Positions 27,603-36,539 are shown, counted from the first letter of the stretch. The stretch: DNA of 64,000 bases from Firm-04 sp045617625 (GCA_045617625.1 JAZLJA010000023.1:1-64000), one strand, 5' to 3'. The notes: generated by a model not told the origin, from the sequence alone. Numbers and translations are program-made.

Positions 27603-30600
27603 ATGGGAATCCGAAACAAACTCCTCGCAACATTCAGTGCATGCTGCATCTCTCTGACTGCTCTGACAGCTGAACCTCTGCTCGCTGTCAAAAACTCTCC
27701 CGCATCAGTTGTTTATGCCTCCGATGGTTATGACGAAGATCTTATCATGCGTTATACCTCGTCAGCAGGCACCAAAAGCACGGACAATGCTTGGGACAAC
27801 AGTGAATCCTTTTACAAAGCATTGCCGCTTGGCAACGGCAGAATCGGTGCAATGGTCTACGGCAACTGCCCGACAGAATGGATCGACCTGAACGAATGCA
27901 CCGTTTGGAGTGCAGGTCCAGGCTCAAACGATCGTGATGGGGCAGGCAACAATCTCAAAACTGTGCAGGACTTGCTTTCAAAAGGCGAATATGACCAGGC
28001 AAACAGCATTATCGGTTCCAAAATGATTGGCGGCGGTCAGGCGAAATACCAGAAAGTCGGAATGCTGAAGCTTTCTCTCGGACACGAAAATGTATCAAAC
28101 TACACACGACAACTTGATATGAACACCGCAGTTGCCAGCACATCATATACCTGCGGAGGAAAAACATTTCTTCGCGAGTCTTTTGTCAGCTATCCGAATC
28201 AGGTTATGGTTACAAGAATCACCTGTGATGCTGCGGGTTCTGTATCTTTAGCGGTCGGTTATGACGGACTGCTGAACGGAAAAGTATCTATTGACGGAAA
28301 TAACACCATCGTTGCAAACGGTCACGGTGATGATGACTGCTGGACATCCGGAGCGGTATATTACTCGGCACGAACCAAAGTAATCCCATCAGGCGGTTCG
28401 GTCACTGCTGCAAACGAACGAGTGAATGTATCAAATGCGGATTCGGTTCTGATTCTGACTACAATTAGAACGAATTTTGTTAATGCGCAACTTTGCAACG
28501 GCGATGAAAAAGGCGATGCCTCAAAAGATATGGCAGCCGTTGAGAATATGACCTATGAGGAACTATACAACAACCATGTTGCTGATTTTCAGGCTTTGTT
28601 CCACCGTGTCAATGTTGATCTGGGCGGAGACAGCAGTGTTTCAAACAGCAAAACCATCGAAACTCGCATCTCCGAATTTTCCAAAACAAATGATCCTAAA
28701 ATGGTCAAGGTTTTATTCCAATATGGAAGATACCTGATGATCAGCGCCTCTCGCGATGCGCAGGCAATGAATTTGCAGGGCATCTGGAACAAATATTCAG
28801 CACCGGCGTGGGGCAGTAAATCGACAACCAATATCAACTATGAGATGAACTACTGGCCAGCTTTTACCACAAACCTTGCTGAATGCTTTGAACCGTTTAT
28901 TGAAAAAGCGAAAGCACTGACGATCTCAGGCGCAAAAACTGCAAAGGCTCATTATAACATTTCGGAGGGCTGGGTGCTTCACCATAACACCGATCTTTGG
29001 AATCGTACAGGTCCCATTGACGGCACATGGGGGCAGTGGCCAACAGGCGGTGCATGGGTCTCCAATATGCTCTACGATGCTTACAAATTCAATCAGGATG
29101 AGGAATATCTGGCTGAAATTTATCCTGTCATTCAGGGCAGTGCAGCATTCCTGAATGCTTTGATGGTTCCGCAGACGATCGAAGGGCAGGAATATATGGT
29201 TGTCAGCCCGAGTGCTTCACCTGAGATCAACATTCCGGGAAAGCCGGATTCCTACTGTGCATATGGTGTAACGATGGACAATGCCATTTGCCGTGAGTTG
29301 TTCCAGGATGTTGTGGATGCATCCAATATCCTGAACAAGGATGATTCTCTGATAGCTTCCCTGCAGGATAAACTTTCTCTGATCAAACCTGCGACTGCGG
29401 GCAGATACGGTCAACTGGAAGAATGGGCATATGACTGGGATAATCCGAACGAGACGCACCGCCATATTTCTCATATCTACGGCTTGTTTCCCGGTAACGA
29501 ATACAGTCCTGCGACAAACCCTGATATTGCAGAAGCGGCATCGGTCGCATTGGAACATCGCGGCGACGCCGGTACGGGCTGGTCTGAAGCTTGGAAACTG
29601 AACTGCTGGGCTCGCCTTGAAGACGGTGAACACGCATACAACCTTGTGAAAATGTTGATTTCGCCAGTCAACGGAACCGAAAGCGGCAGACTATATGCTA
29701 ATCTTTGGGATGCTCACCCACCTTTCCAGATTGACGGAAACTTTGGTTTCACATCGGGCATTGCAGAAATGCTGCTTCAAAGCCAGAATGAAGAAGTTGT
29801 CCTGCTCCCCGCTCTGCCGAAGGCATGGTCGAACGGTCACGCAAACGGTCTTTGCGCTCGCGGAAACTTTGAGATCACAGAGATGAATTGGTCGAACGGA
29901 AAACTCACGGATGTTACGATTCTATCCAATTCGGGTAATGTGTGCAACCTGCGTTATGGGAATATGCGCATTAGTTTCGGAACCGAAAAAGGCGGTATTT
30001 ATCATTTGAATGGGCTGCTGCGTTTTTCAGAGAAAAATCAGACGCTTGGAAACATTGCAAAGAACAAAACTACAAAAGCATCCGTTGGCGATGCAAGTGC
30101 TGCCGTCGATGGCACAAATACCACGTCTTGGACAAGCAAAGGGTCGTTAAATGGAGAATGGATGTTGGTCGACCTCGGCGAAAAAACTGATATCCGTCGC
30201 TGGACGGTCAAATTTGCCGGCGTCAATGGTGAAATCAATTACAACGCACGCGATATCAAACTGCAAATGAGTGATAATGGCTCTACATGGACTGATGTTG
30301 ATGTCGTATATGGAAACACGAAATCCACTTTGACACGAAATGTCCCTGCGTTTAATGCACGTTATGTACGTCTATATCTGCAAACTTCGACCCAGAACAA
30401 TAACGGCGGTGTGAAAGTTGCCGAATTTGAGGTTTGGGGTGAATCGGATGCTGCTGCAAACGGTGTCAATCCCTATACGAAGATAGAAGCAGAAAACAGC
30501 GATTTCCTGTTTGGAGGAATTCAGATTGAGGACAATGACTCCCGAAAAGACATCGGATACATTCAGAACGGCAGCACTGCTGCGATCTGTGATGTGAATT

Positions 30601-31043
30601 TCGAGGGCGGCGCAACGGGATTCAGCGTCAATGCTTCCAGTGCCGGCGACGGCGGGAAAATCGAGATTCGGCTTGGCAGTGACACCGGAAAACTCGTTGG
30701 CACCTGCACGATCGAGCCTACGGGAGATTGGCAGGACTATCAAACATTCACCTGCGATGTATCAGGCTGCACGGGCATGCAGGATCTTTTCCTCGTGTTC
30801 ACCGGTGGTGACGGCTACTTGTTTAATGTCGATGATTTCAGCTTCACTTTCGATTCGCAGCTTGGCGATTTGGACGGCAACGGCAATATCAACGGCATTG
30901 ACCTGACATTGCTTAAAAAAGCAGTGCTGAACAAAACTTCACCCTCAGCACGTACAATCGTAAGCGGAGACATGAATGGCGATGGCGAAATCAATGCAGA
31001 TGATGTGCCTGTCATGGTGAATTACCTGCTTGGAAAGAAGTAA
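27603..31043 (+). CDS. Cellulosomal GH95 alpha-L-fucosidase/galactosidase with CBM32, CBM6-like module and dockerin
   Basis: A 1146-residue secreted enzyme. Order: signal peptide (1-40), GH95 domain (50-810), F5/8 type C/CBM32 (825-955), CBM6-like module (960-1075) and dockerin (1083-1146; GDLDGNGNINGIDLTLLKKA, GDMNGDGEINADDVPVMVNY). GH95 hallmarks include ALPLGNGRIGAMVYG, TTNINYEMNYWPAF (the catalytic Asn pair, about 411) and WDAHPPFQIDGNFGF (about 702-714). GH95 members are 1,2-alpha-L-fucosidases or L-galactosidases; xyloglucan or pectin side chains are likely. The ATG at 27603 follows AAAGGAC and begins the signal peptide; ATGs at 27504 onward lack one. Confidence 0.9.
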   Translation: MGIRNKLLATFSACCISLTALTAEPLLAVKNSPASVVYASDGYDEDLIMRYTSSAGTKSTDNAWDNSESFYKALPLGNGRIGAMVYGNCPTEWIDLNECTVWSAGPGSNDRDGAGNNLKTVQDLLSKGEYDQANSIIGSKMIGGGQAKYQKVGMLKLSLGHENVSNYTRQLDMNTAVASTSYTCGGKTFLRESFVSYPNQVMVTRITCDAAGSVSLAVGYDGLLNGKVSIDGNNTIVANGHGDDDCWTSGAVYYSARTKVIPSGGSVTAANERVNVSNADSVLILTTIRTNFVNAQLCNGDEKGDASKDMAAVENMTYEELYNNHVADFQALFHRVNVDLGGDSSVSNSKTIETRISEFSKTNDPKMVKVLFQYGRYLMISASRDAQAMNLQGIWNKYSAPAWGSKSTTNINYEMNYWPAFTTNLAECFEPFIEKAKALTISGAKTAKAHYNISEGWVLHHNTDLWNRTGPIDGTWGQWPTGGAWVSNMLYDAYKFNQDEEYLAEIYPVIQGSAAFLNALMVPQTIEGQEYMVVSPSASPEINIPGKPDSYCAYGVTMDNAICRELFQDVVDASNILNKDDSLIASLQDKLSLIKPATAGRYGQLEEWAYDWDNPNETHRHISHIYGLFPGNEYSPATNPDIAEAASVALEHRGDAGTGWSEAWKLNCWARLEDGEHAYNLVKMLISPVNGTESGRLYANLWDAHPPFQIDGNFGFTSGIAEMLLQSQNEEVVLLPALPKAWSNGHANGLCARGNFEITEMNWSNGKLTDVTILSNSGNVCNLRYGNMRISFGTEKGGIYHLNGLLRFSEKNQTLGNIAKNKTTKASVGDASAAVDGTNTTSWTSKGSLNGEWMLVDLGEKTDIRRWTVKFAGVNGEINYNARDIKLQMSDNGSTWTDVDVVYGNTKSTLTRNVPAFNARYVRLYLQTSTQNNNGGVKVAEFEVWGESDAAANGVNPYTKIEAENSDFLFGGIQIEDNDSRKDIGYIQNGSTAAICDVNFEGGATGFSVNASSAGDGGKIEIRLGSDTGKLVGTCTIEPTGDWQDYQTFTCDVSGCTGMQDLFLVFTGGDGYLFNVDDFSFTFDSQLGDLDGNGNINGIDLTLLKKAVLNKTSPSARTIVSGDMNGDGEINADDVPVMVNYLLGKK

Positions 31044-31052
31044 ATCGCATAT

Positions 31053-31086
31053 ACGGCACCGTTTATTCTTGAACGGTGCCGTTTTT
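31053..31086 (+). terminator. Terminator of the GH95 gene
   Basis: Eleven-base perfect stem ACGGCACCGTT / AACGGTGCCGT followed by a T tract. Confidence 0.9.
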
Positions 31087-31353
31087 CGTCAAGATGCACA
31101 GCAGAGAAACTGTATCCAATGCAGATTCCTACATAGTTGTAAGTGGTATAATAAAACGTACAGAATCGGCCAATAAAAGCATACAATAATTTTGGTACTC
31201 TGCACAATTATTACATCATAAATATGGCTATAGTGCAATAAAAAAGCAGCGTGATTCAAAAACTCACTCTGCTTTTTCATAACATCTGTTATCGAATCTG
31301 ATTCTGCTTATTGTGTGGGGTTACTTAATGGCTATTTGACATTGCTTGATATA
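31087..31353. other. Intergenic stretch without a recognisable gene
   Basis: AT-rich. It holds a terminator-like hairpin with stem AAAAAGCAG (31241-31249) / CTGCTTTTT (31269-31277), readable on both strands, and an isolated TATAAT near 31154. No gene is supported; a 63-codon minus-strand frame (31280-31089) starts inside the hairpin and has no ribosome site. Confidence 0.6.
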
Positions 31354-31382
31354 TTGACAGAGTGCTTGGAAACGTGTATAAT
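31354..31382 (+). promoter_or_regulatory. Perfect consensus promoter facing the tRNA-like RNA and the SDR gene
   Basis: TTGACA, 17-base spacer GAGTGCTTGGAAACGTG, TATAAT. Transcripts starting near 31389 would run antisense through the tRNA-like locus and could reach the SDR gene at 31654 with a leader of about 265 bases. Confidence 0.75.
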
Positions 31383-31430
31383 GAATGAAGAAACGTCTGT
31401 ATTCACAACAGGCAATACGTCAAGCTGTCA

Positions 31431-31460
31431 AAATAAAAGGGCATATCCGAAGATATGCCC
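31431..31460 (-). terminator. Terminator of the tRNA-like RNA
   Basis: Nine-base stem GGGCATATC / GATATGCCC around a TTCG tetraloop (minus strand), followed by TTTTATTTT. A strong intrinsic terminator for minus-strand transcription. Confidence 0.88.
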
Positions 31461-31474
31461 GAACGGTTTATTGA

Positions 31475-31550
31475 AGACTCGTTGGCGGTGCTGACCCGCC
31501 GTACTACGCCTTAGCAGGGCGTTCGCTCTCACGTTGAGCTATACGAGTCT
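31475..31550 (-). tRNA. tRNA-like unit 2, tRNA-Ser(GCT)-like anticodon, degenerate
   Basis: All four arms pair perfectly: acceptor AGACTCGT/ACGAGTCT (8 bp), D stem GCTC/GAGC, anticodon stem ACGCC/GGCGT with loop CTGCTAA (U33, anticodon GCT, A37-A38), T stem GGCGG/CCGCC with a 7-base loop. Against a normal tRNA-Ser: there is no long variable arm (only AGTAC), the D loop AACGTGA lacks G18-G19, the T loop GTCAGCA lacks TTC, the discriminator is T and no CCA follows. Confidence 0.5.
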
Positions 31551-31608
31551 GTCGGGCGGCAAGCCGCATCTCTGCCTATGGAGCAGCATTTTCAGTTAAA
31601 CTACCGAC
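31551..31608 (-). pseudogene. tRNA-like unit 1, CAT anticodon-like, shrunken T arm
   Basis: Outer stem GTCGG/CCGAC (31608-31604 with 31555-31551), a weak D arm in TAGTTTAACTGAAAAT, an anticodon-like arm CTGC-TCCATAG-GCAG with CAT in the loop, and a T-arm position reduced to GCGG-CTTG-CCGC. At 58 bases it is too short for a normal tRNA but follows tRNA order closely (TAGTTTAA for the D arm, GAGATGCGG before the T arm). Confidence 0.45.
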
Positions 31609-31614
31609 ACCTGT

Positions 31615-31643
31615 ATTATAGCATAGCTTATATTTTTTGTCAA
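31615..31643 (-). promoter_or_regulatory. Perfect consensus promoter of the tRNA-like RNA
   Basis: Minus strand TTGACA (31643-31638), 17 bases, TATAAT (31620-31615). Confidence 0.88.
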
Positions 31644-31653
31644 GGAGATAAAC

Positions 31654-32670
31654 ATGAGAATCTGTCTGATGTGCCGCCAACGAAAAATGGAACGCTACGG
31701 CATCTGTCCCGACTGTCAGGCACTCAATGACCGTATGCGTGCGCTTTCCTGCGATTTGAGCCGGAAAACTGCTCTCGTGACAGGCGGCAGAATCAAAATC
31801 GGGTATGCAGTCTGTCTGCGGCTTCTGCGGCAGGGAGCATCGGTAATCGCAGTCACACGGTATCCGAAATCGGCATTGGAAGCTTACGCACAGGAACCTG
31901 ATTATCCCTATTTCAAGGACAGGCTTTCTATCATCGGTTTTGATCTGATGCGAGTGGACCGTATGCAGGAGCTGATTGCGCAAATTGAGAACCTCTGCGG
32001 CGGAAAACTCGATATTCTCATTAACAATGCCGCACAGACGGTCAAGAAATCCAATGATTACTACGCCGCGCTGACGGCTCATGAAAATGCACTTTTGCTG
32101 GATGCTCCGTCGCTGTATCCGCTCGCGAAACCAGACAGCGCACTCACAATCATGCCGAGCATTCAGGCGTCCGACCACGGCGAAACCGACCGCGACAATT
32201 CATGGGTACGCAAATCGGAAGATATTTCTCCGCAGGAATTGCTGGAAGTGCAGCTCATCAACGTGACTGCGCCCTTTATGTTGACAAGCGGTCTGCGGCA
32301 TTGTCTGGCATATGACAAGAGCGTCAACAAGTTTGTCATCAATGTCAGTTCTGTGGAGGGGCGGTTCAACACCAAGCAGAAGCTTGCACGTCATGTCCAC
32401 ACAAACATGGCGAAAGCATCGCTCAACATGATGACACATTCCATTGCTTCGGACTATGCGCGTGACCGTATCTACGTCTATTCCTGTGATCCCGGCTGGG
32501 TATCGAATCAGTTTCCGCCCGCCTATGAGATCTCACAGAGTTTTGAGCCGTATTTGACATTTGACGATGGTGCATCGCGTGTGCTGTATCCCGTCACGAT
32601 GCATATGCAGGATACAAAAATCGACGACAGCGGTATGTTCTATAAGGATTACCGCATCATTGACTATTGA
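31654..32670 (+). CDS. SDR-family oxidoreductase with N-terminal zinc ribbon
   Basis: A 338-residue short-chain dehydrogenase. The first 25 residues hold CLMC and CPDC, a four-Cys metal site unusual for SDRs. The Rossmann domain follows (about 38-335): the cofactor loop reads TGGRIKIGYAV rather than TGxxxGxG, NNAAQ is in place of NNAG, VINVSSVEG carries the Ser, and the catalytic Tyr-x3-Lys position reads HTNMAKASLNM, with Lys kept and Tyr replaced by His. Its catalytic status is therefore uncertain. The ribosome site is CAAGGAGA, partly inside the divergent ncRNA promoter. The next gene starts nine bases after its stop. Confidence 0.82.
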   Translation: MRICLMCRQRKMERYGICPDCQALNDRMRALSCDLSRKTALVTGGRIKIGYAVCLRLLRQGASVIAVTRYPKSALEAYAQEPDYPYFKDRLSIIGFDLMRVDRMQELIAQIENLCGGKLDILINNAAQTVKKSNDYYAALTAHENALLLDAPSLYPLAKPDSALTIMPSIQASDHGETDRDNSWVRKSEDISPQELLEVQLINVTAPFMLTSGLRHCLAYDKSVNKFVINVSSVEGRFNTKQKLARHVHTNMAKASLNMMTHSIASDYARDRIYVYSCDPGWVSNQFPPAYEISQSFEPYLTFDDGASRVLYPVTMHMQDTKIDDSGMFYKDYRIIDY

Positions 32671-32678
32671 GGTGCGTA

Positions 32679-33992
32679 ATGGATAGAAATGATTCATTGA
32701 AAAACGAGGAGACAGTCTGCCTGCCTGAAATTCCGCAGCCGCCCGAAAGTGTGCCGTATATCTCCCTGACTTGCGAAGAAGCCGATGAACAAGGATGGGG
32801 CTTCACACGAAAAAACGGAAACCGTATGCGCATTCATATCTATGATGGAACGGAGAAAAACATCGTGGTTCCGTCAAAAATCGGCGGACGAATCGTCAAA
32901 GAATTAGACAGATCTTTTTTTAAGTGGTCAAGTCTTGAGAGTGTGGCATTTCCTCCAACGATCCGCAAAATGGAGGAAACAGGCTATCAAGTTCTGTCCG
33001 AACCGAAACAGGTCGATTTAGAGGAGTTTCTCATCGGTGCGCTGAATGTATCTGAGGCAATAGCAGCCCGCAAACTTTTTCTATCACCTGAAACTGCCAA
33101 AGAGAATGAATACAAAGTGGCGCATGTCAGCAGGGGCGCAAAAGTGAAGTTTCCGAAAGGAAGCATTGTGTCGCTTGGAAAAGGCTCACTGTGCGGAGAA
33201 TGTCTGCTTGATATGTCAGAATGTGCAGCGATTTCTGCTGACAAATTGGTCGTACTGTATCGCCATTACGAGGATGGTTCGTTCTGGTGCACATATGTTA
33301 AGAACACATGCAGGATCATTCTTCCGCAGGGATATCAGGGGTTGTGGTTTCCGGAGCATTGCACGGTCGTATATCCTGACGGAATGCCATATGACGGCTA
33401 TATCACGAAAGAAACGATGGATGAAGATTCCGCAATCCTGACGCTGAACAATAATCTTCTCCACTACGATTCCGTGACGGGCAGCGAACAGAAATTGACG
33501 CTCCGTATGTCGCAAGCAAACACAACATTCGAGTGGAATGCCGTACACAGCACACATCTGGAACACCTGATACTCGAACAGCCGCTTTCAGGCGAGGGCG
33601 ATTTTTTCGGTTCCCGCTGCAGTCGGCTGCATTGTGTAGAATGGGAAGACAATACAGCGTATATCCCGTCTGCTGATTTGATCGGCGAAACAGCACACCG
33701 AATACTTCTGAAAGCATTCGGCGGACGAAAAGGCAGCACGCATCGCTTTTTCAACCACAAGATCATCGAACGGACATTCACGGAAACCAATCGAAAACTT
33801 GAACTTTCCCAGAAGCAGAAAATTCTGCTTGCCGTGGATGTGCTCCGCAGTTCGGATACTCTGTATCCTGACAAAACAATGTATCACCGTTATCTGCAAA
33901 CGCATCAGCGTTTTGCCTTGACGCTTTGCGATAAATTGCCGAATGAATATGCCGATTTCCTGCGTGAAAGACGTTACACCGTAACCGTCTAA
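32679..33992 (+). CDS. Uncharacterised cytoplasmic protein partnered with the SDR
   Basis: A 437-residue protein without signal or membrane segments. The N-terminal 100 residues have an LRR_5-like turn (VVPSKIGGRIVKELDRSFFK, SLESVAFPPTIRKMEE). The middle is rich in beta strands and Cys, and the C-terminal 90 residues look helical, somewhat ankyrin-like (KQKILLAVDVLRSSDTLYPD). The ATG at 32679 sits eight bases after GAGG that overlaps the SDR stop, so the two are probably coupled. No function assigned. Confidence 0.75.
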   Translation: MDRNDSLKNEETVCLPEIPQPPESVPYISLTCEEADEQGWGFTRKNGNRMRIHIYDGTEKNIVVPSKIGGRIVKELDRSFFKWSSLESVAFPPTIRKMEETGYQVLSEPKQVDLEEFLIGALNVSEAIAARKLFLSPETAKENEYKVAHVSRGAKVKFPKGSIVSLGKGSLCGECLLDMSECAAISADKLVVLYRHYEDGSFWCTYVKNTCRIILPQGYQGLWFPEHCTVVYPDGMPYDGYITKETMDEDSAILTLNNNLLHYDSVTGSEQKLTLRMSQANTTFEWNAVHSTHLEHLILEQPLSGEGDFFGSRCSRLHCVEWEDNTAYIPSADLIGETAHRILLKAFGGRKGSTHRFFNHKIIERTFTETNRKLELSQKQKILLAVDVLRSSDTLYPDKTMYHRYLQTHQRFALTLCDKLPNEYADFLRERRYTVTV

Positions 33993-34113
33993 CATTCTGA
34001 TCTTGACATAAAGCAGCAGGCTCACCGAAATGAGCACGAGCGACGATTGAATACAGCACCGCTTGCTTTGGCAACGTTTCCTATATAATTCTTGTTTTCT
34101 TCCTGTAAAATAG

Positions 34114-34163
34114 GGCTGCCGATTCCGTGTGAGAAGCATCACGCGATATCAGCAGCCTTTTTT
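34114..34163 (+). terminator. Terminator downstream of the SDR operon
   Basis: Outer stem GGCTGC / GCAGCC (34114-34119 with 34152-34157) enclosing an inner stem CGTGTGA / TCACGCG, followed by TTTTTT. The remaining bases between 33993 and 34419 contain only this terminator and the moxR promoter. Confidence 0.8.
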
Positions 34164-34311
34164 GTATTCCTTTTTTCGCGCTTATTGATATTCATTTTCC
34201 AAATGTATATTTCCTGAAATCAACGTAAACGCGCAGATATATGAACATAAAGCCTCCCCTGCCCCTTTGAACTCCTGTTCATAAGCAAGCACTGCATCAG
34301 AAATCCGACAG

Positions 34312-34340
34312 TTGACTTTTGCATGCCTGTTTGTTATAAT
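34312..34340 (+). promoter_or_regulatory. Promoter of the moxR operon
   Basis: TTGACT, 17-base spacer, TATAAT; about 75-base leader before the ATG. Confidence 0.82.
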
Positions 34341-34419
34341 ATAGTTATATTATCGGCTGCCAAATTAACGCCGAACTCAATCACAACATATATTTTCAAA
34401 AAATCAGGAGGAGTAGTCA

Positions 34420-35337
34420 ATGGTCAACAAGCTGAAACAACATATCCGTGAATACTTCGTCGGAAACGAAGATACTGTCGAGAATGTCCTGATCTGCCTT
34501 CTTTCGGGCGGGCACGTTCTCCTTGAGGGGATTCCGGGTGTCGGCAAAACTACCCTTGCTTCCACACTGGCAAAATCTGTCGCATGCGATTTCGGCAGAA
34601 TCCAGTTTACGCCGGATACCCTCCCGACCGATGTCATGGGCTCCGAGATTTTCAATATGAAAACCGGTGAATTTGAATACCGTGAAGGCGCAGTCATGCA
34701 TCAAATCGTTCTAGCAGACGAAATCAACCGTACTTCGCCCAAAACGCAGGCCGCGCTTCTGGAAGCCATGTCTGAGGGTCAGACAACCGTCGGCGGTGTC
34801 AGGCATAAGCTGCCGCAGCCATTTATGGTCATTGCAACACAGAATCCGGTTGAGTTTATGGGCACCTATCCCCTTCCCGAAGCACAGATCGACCGCTTCA
34901 TGATGAAGATCACCGTCGATTATCCCGAAGAAGAAGAAGAACTCCGAATGACAAAAAATATGCTTGACGGCAAAACTGCTGATACAGTCGAAAGCATCAT
35001 CACCTCTGATGACATCATCAAAATGCAGGAACAGGTCTCAAATGTCACGATCAAGGACAATGTGATCCGCTATGCAAGAAATATCGCCGAAATGACACGA
35101 AATGAAAAGCGCTTTGTACTCGGTGCCAGTCCGCGTGCTGTGCTTGCACTCGTCAAGGCATCACAGGCAAAAGCTTTCCTCGAAGGACGCGATTTCGTCA
35201 AACCAGATGATGTGAAAGCAGTCGCACCGTTTGTGCTGGCACACAGACTGAAGCTGACCTCCGAAGCAAAGATTGCAAAGGAAAACAAGGACGTCATTCT
35301 CCACAAACTGATTCACAATACGAAAATTCCGCTGTAA
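34420..35337 (+). CDS. MoxR-family AAA+ ATPase
   Basis: A 305-residue AAA+ protein thought to act as a chaperone for metal or complex insertion into partner proteins. Walker A is LLEGIPGVGKTTLA (about 36-49), Walker B VLADEINRTSPKTQAALLEA (about 97-116), sensor 1 VIATQNPVEFMGTYPLPEAQ and the C-terminal helical lid ASPRAVLALVKASQA. The start follows AGGAGGAG. It opens the common moxR-DUF58-transglutaminase operon. Confidence 0.93.
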   Translation: MVNKLKQHIREYFVGNEDTVENVLICLLSGGHVLLEGIPGVGKTTLASTLAKSVACDFGRIQFTPDTLPTDVMGSEIFNMKTGEFEYREGAVMHQIVLADEINRTSPKTQAALLEAMSEGQTTVGGVRHKLPQPFMVIATQNPVEFMGTYPLPEAQIDRFMMKITVDYPEEEEELRMTKNMLDGKTADTVESIITSDDIIKMQEQVSNVTIKDNVIRYARNIAEMTRNEKRFVLGASPRAVLALVKASQAKAFLEGRDFVKPDDVKAVAPFVLAHRLKLTSEAKIAKENKDVILHKLIHNTKIPL

Positions 35338-35375
35338 TCATCTGAATTTTTCAACACGATTAAAGGGTACATTTT

Positions 35376-36539
35376 ATGACCAAGAACAAACTCATCTGGT
35401 TCTGTCTGTGGGTGTTGTCCGTCATCGGCATCAGCTTTCGGGGCGGTCCAGTCACCTACGGTTTTTTCACACTCCTGTCTCTGATCCCTGTGATTTCGCT
35501 GCTGTATCTGTTTGTGGTCTACATCCTGTTTCACATCTATCAGGAGTTGGAACAGCGCTTTGTCGCCGTCAATGAACCTGTGCGATACCGCTTTGCACTG
35601 GTCAATGAGTTTCCACTTCAGTTTGTCAGCATTAGAGTACGTTTTTTCTCATCCTTTTCATCAATCACCGATCTGGATGATGGAACCGAATATGAACTGC
35701 CGCCTCATTCCAGAATCGAAAAGGACACAAGGCTGATTTGCAAATACAGAGGCGAATATGAAATCGGCATCAAAGAAATCGAAATTCAGGATTTTTTCCG
35801 CTTATTTCGGATGAAATACAAAAATAAAGAGTGTATCCATGCAGTTGTCAGACCGCAGCTGATCCGAACGGATTCACTCGGGGATATTATGCTTTCTGAT
35901 GCCCTGCGGGAATCGCAGAACAACCGCTCCGAACCGGATATTCTGACCCGCGAATATATATCCGGCGATGATCCGCGGTTCATCAACTGGGCGCAGTCCG
36001 CCAGAACAGGCTGTCTGTTGACGCGAATCCTCACAGGCTCGAATCATCAGGAGATCACGCTGATCACCGATACATTCAGAGCAAGCAATCTGCAGGCTGA
36101 ATTTCTCCCGACAGAAAACAAGATTCTCGAGGTTACTCTGGCTGTTGCTTATTATTTCAGTAAAAATCAGATCCGTGCCGCGGAATACCATCTGGCAGAG
36201 GATCTGGTCTGTCTGACAGTTGAAAACACATGGCAATTTGAAGAATTCTATGATGCGGTTTCAGAGATCGGATTCAGCAACCTGCACACACATCGGCTTT
36301 TATATGAAACCGTCATGCAGAGAAAAAACATATTTGAAAGTTCCATGGTGTTTCTGATTCTTTCCGCATGGGATACGGAAACCGATGCACTGCTAAAGGA
36401 ACTTGACCGAAACGGTATGCAGACAATTGTCTGCTTCATCGGTGAAGATAACAGTATGCCCGATCTTTCCGATTTCAAAAACTGCACACTTGTCCCGATC
36501 TCTCCTTTTTCGGAACTGAGAAAGGATCTGGGCGCATGA
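35376..36539 (+). CDS. DUF58-family membrane protein
   Basis: A 387-residue protein with two N-terminal membrane helices (about 8-55) and a cytoplasmic C-terminal part containing the DUF58 motif REYISGDDPRFINWAQSART (about 188-208), followed by a von Willebrand A-like region (EITLITDTF). It sits between moxR and the transglutaminase gene, whose start overlaps its stop (ATGA), as in the conserved operon. It probably links the MoxR ATPase to the membrane transglutaminase; mechanism unknown. Confidence 0.9.
   Translation: MTKNKLIWFCLWVLSVIGISFRGGPVTYGFFTLLSLIPVISLLYLFVVYILFHIYQELEQRFVAVNEPVRYRFALVNEFPLQFVSIRVRFFSSFSSITDLDDGTEYELPPHSRIEKDTRLICKYRGEYEIGIKEIEIQDFFRLFRMKYKNKECIHAVVRPQLIRTDSLGDIMLSDALRESQNNRSEPDILTREYISGDDPRFINWAQSARTGCLLTRILTGSNHQEITLITDTFRASNLQAEFLPTENKILEVTLAVAYYFSKNQIRAAEYHLAEDLVCLTVENTWQFEEFYDAVSEIGFSNLHTHRLLYETVMQRKNIFESSMVFLILSAWDTETDALLKELDRNGMQTIVCFIGEDNSMPDLSDFKNCTLVPISPFSELRKDLGA

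Larger units (their letters stand above)
31431..31608 (-). ncRNA. Small RNA of about 178 nt made of two tandem degenerate tRNA-like cloverleaves
   Basis: A perfect sigma-A promoter (31643-31615) places the transcript start near 31608 and a TTCG-capped terminator ends it near 31431. The first base of the predicted transcript is the first base of the first cloverleaf, and the second cloverleaf abuts it with no spacer. No open reading frame with a ribosome site is present. Neither unit has an encoded CCA or normal D/T-loop consensus, so this is unlikely to be ordinary translation tRNA. It may be a decayed tRNA array kept as a regulatory or structural RNA, or non-translational tRNAs. Boundaries are predicted from sequence only. 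Confidence 0.65.

Noticed and set aside
31089..31280. Hydrophobic 63-residue minus-strand frame, toxin-like
   Set aside because: Starts inside a hairpin, has no ribosome site or promoter, and runs into the GH95 terminator region.
31381..31474. Short basic peptides encoded just after the perfect promoter
   Set aside because: Their ATG codons lie at or before the predicted transcript start and no ribosome site exists.
31475..31550. Functional tRNA-Ser(GCT) for translation
   Set aside because: No class II variable arm, no G18-G19, no TTC loop, wrong discriminator and no CCA; kept only as a tRNA-like element.
33588..34142. Minus-strand frame of 184 codons after the SDR operon
   Set aside because: Mostly antisense to the well-supported gene 32679-33992 and runs through its terminator.
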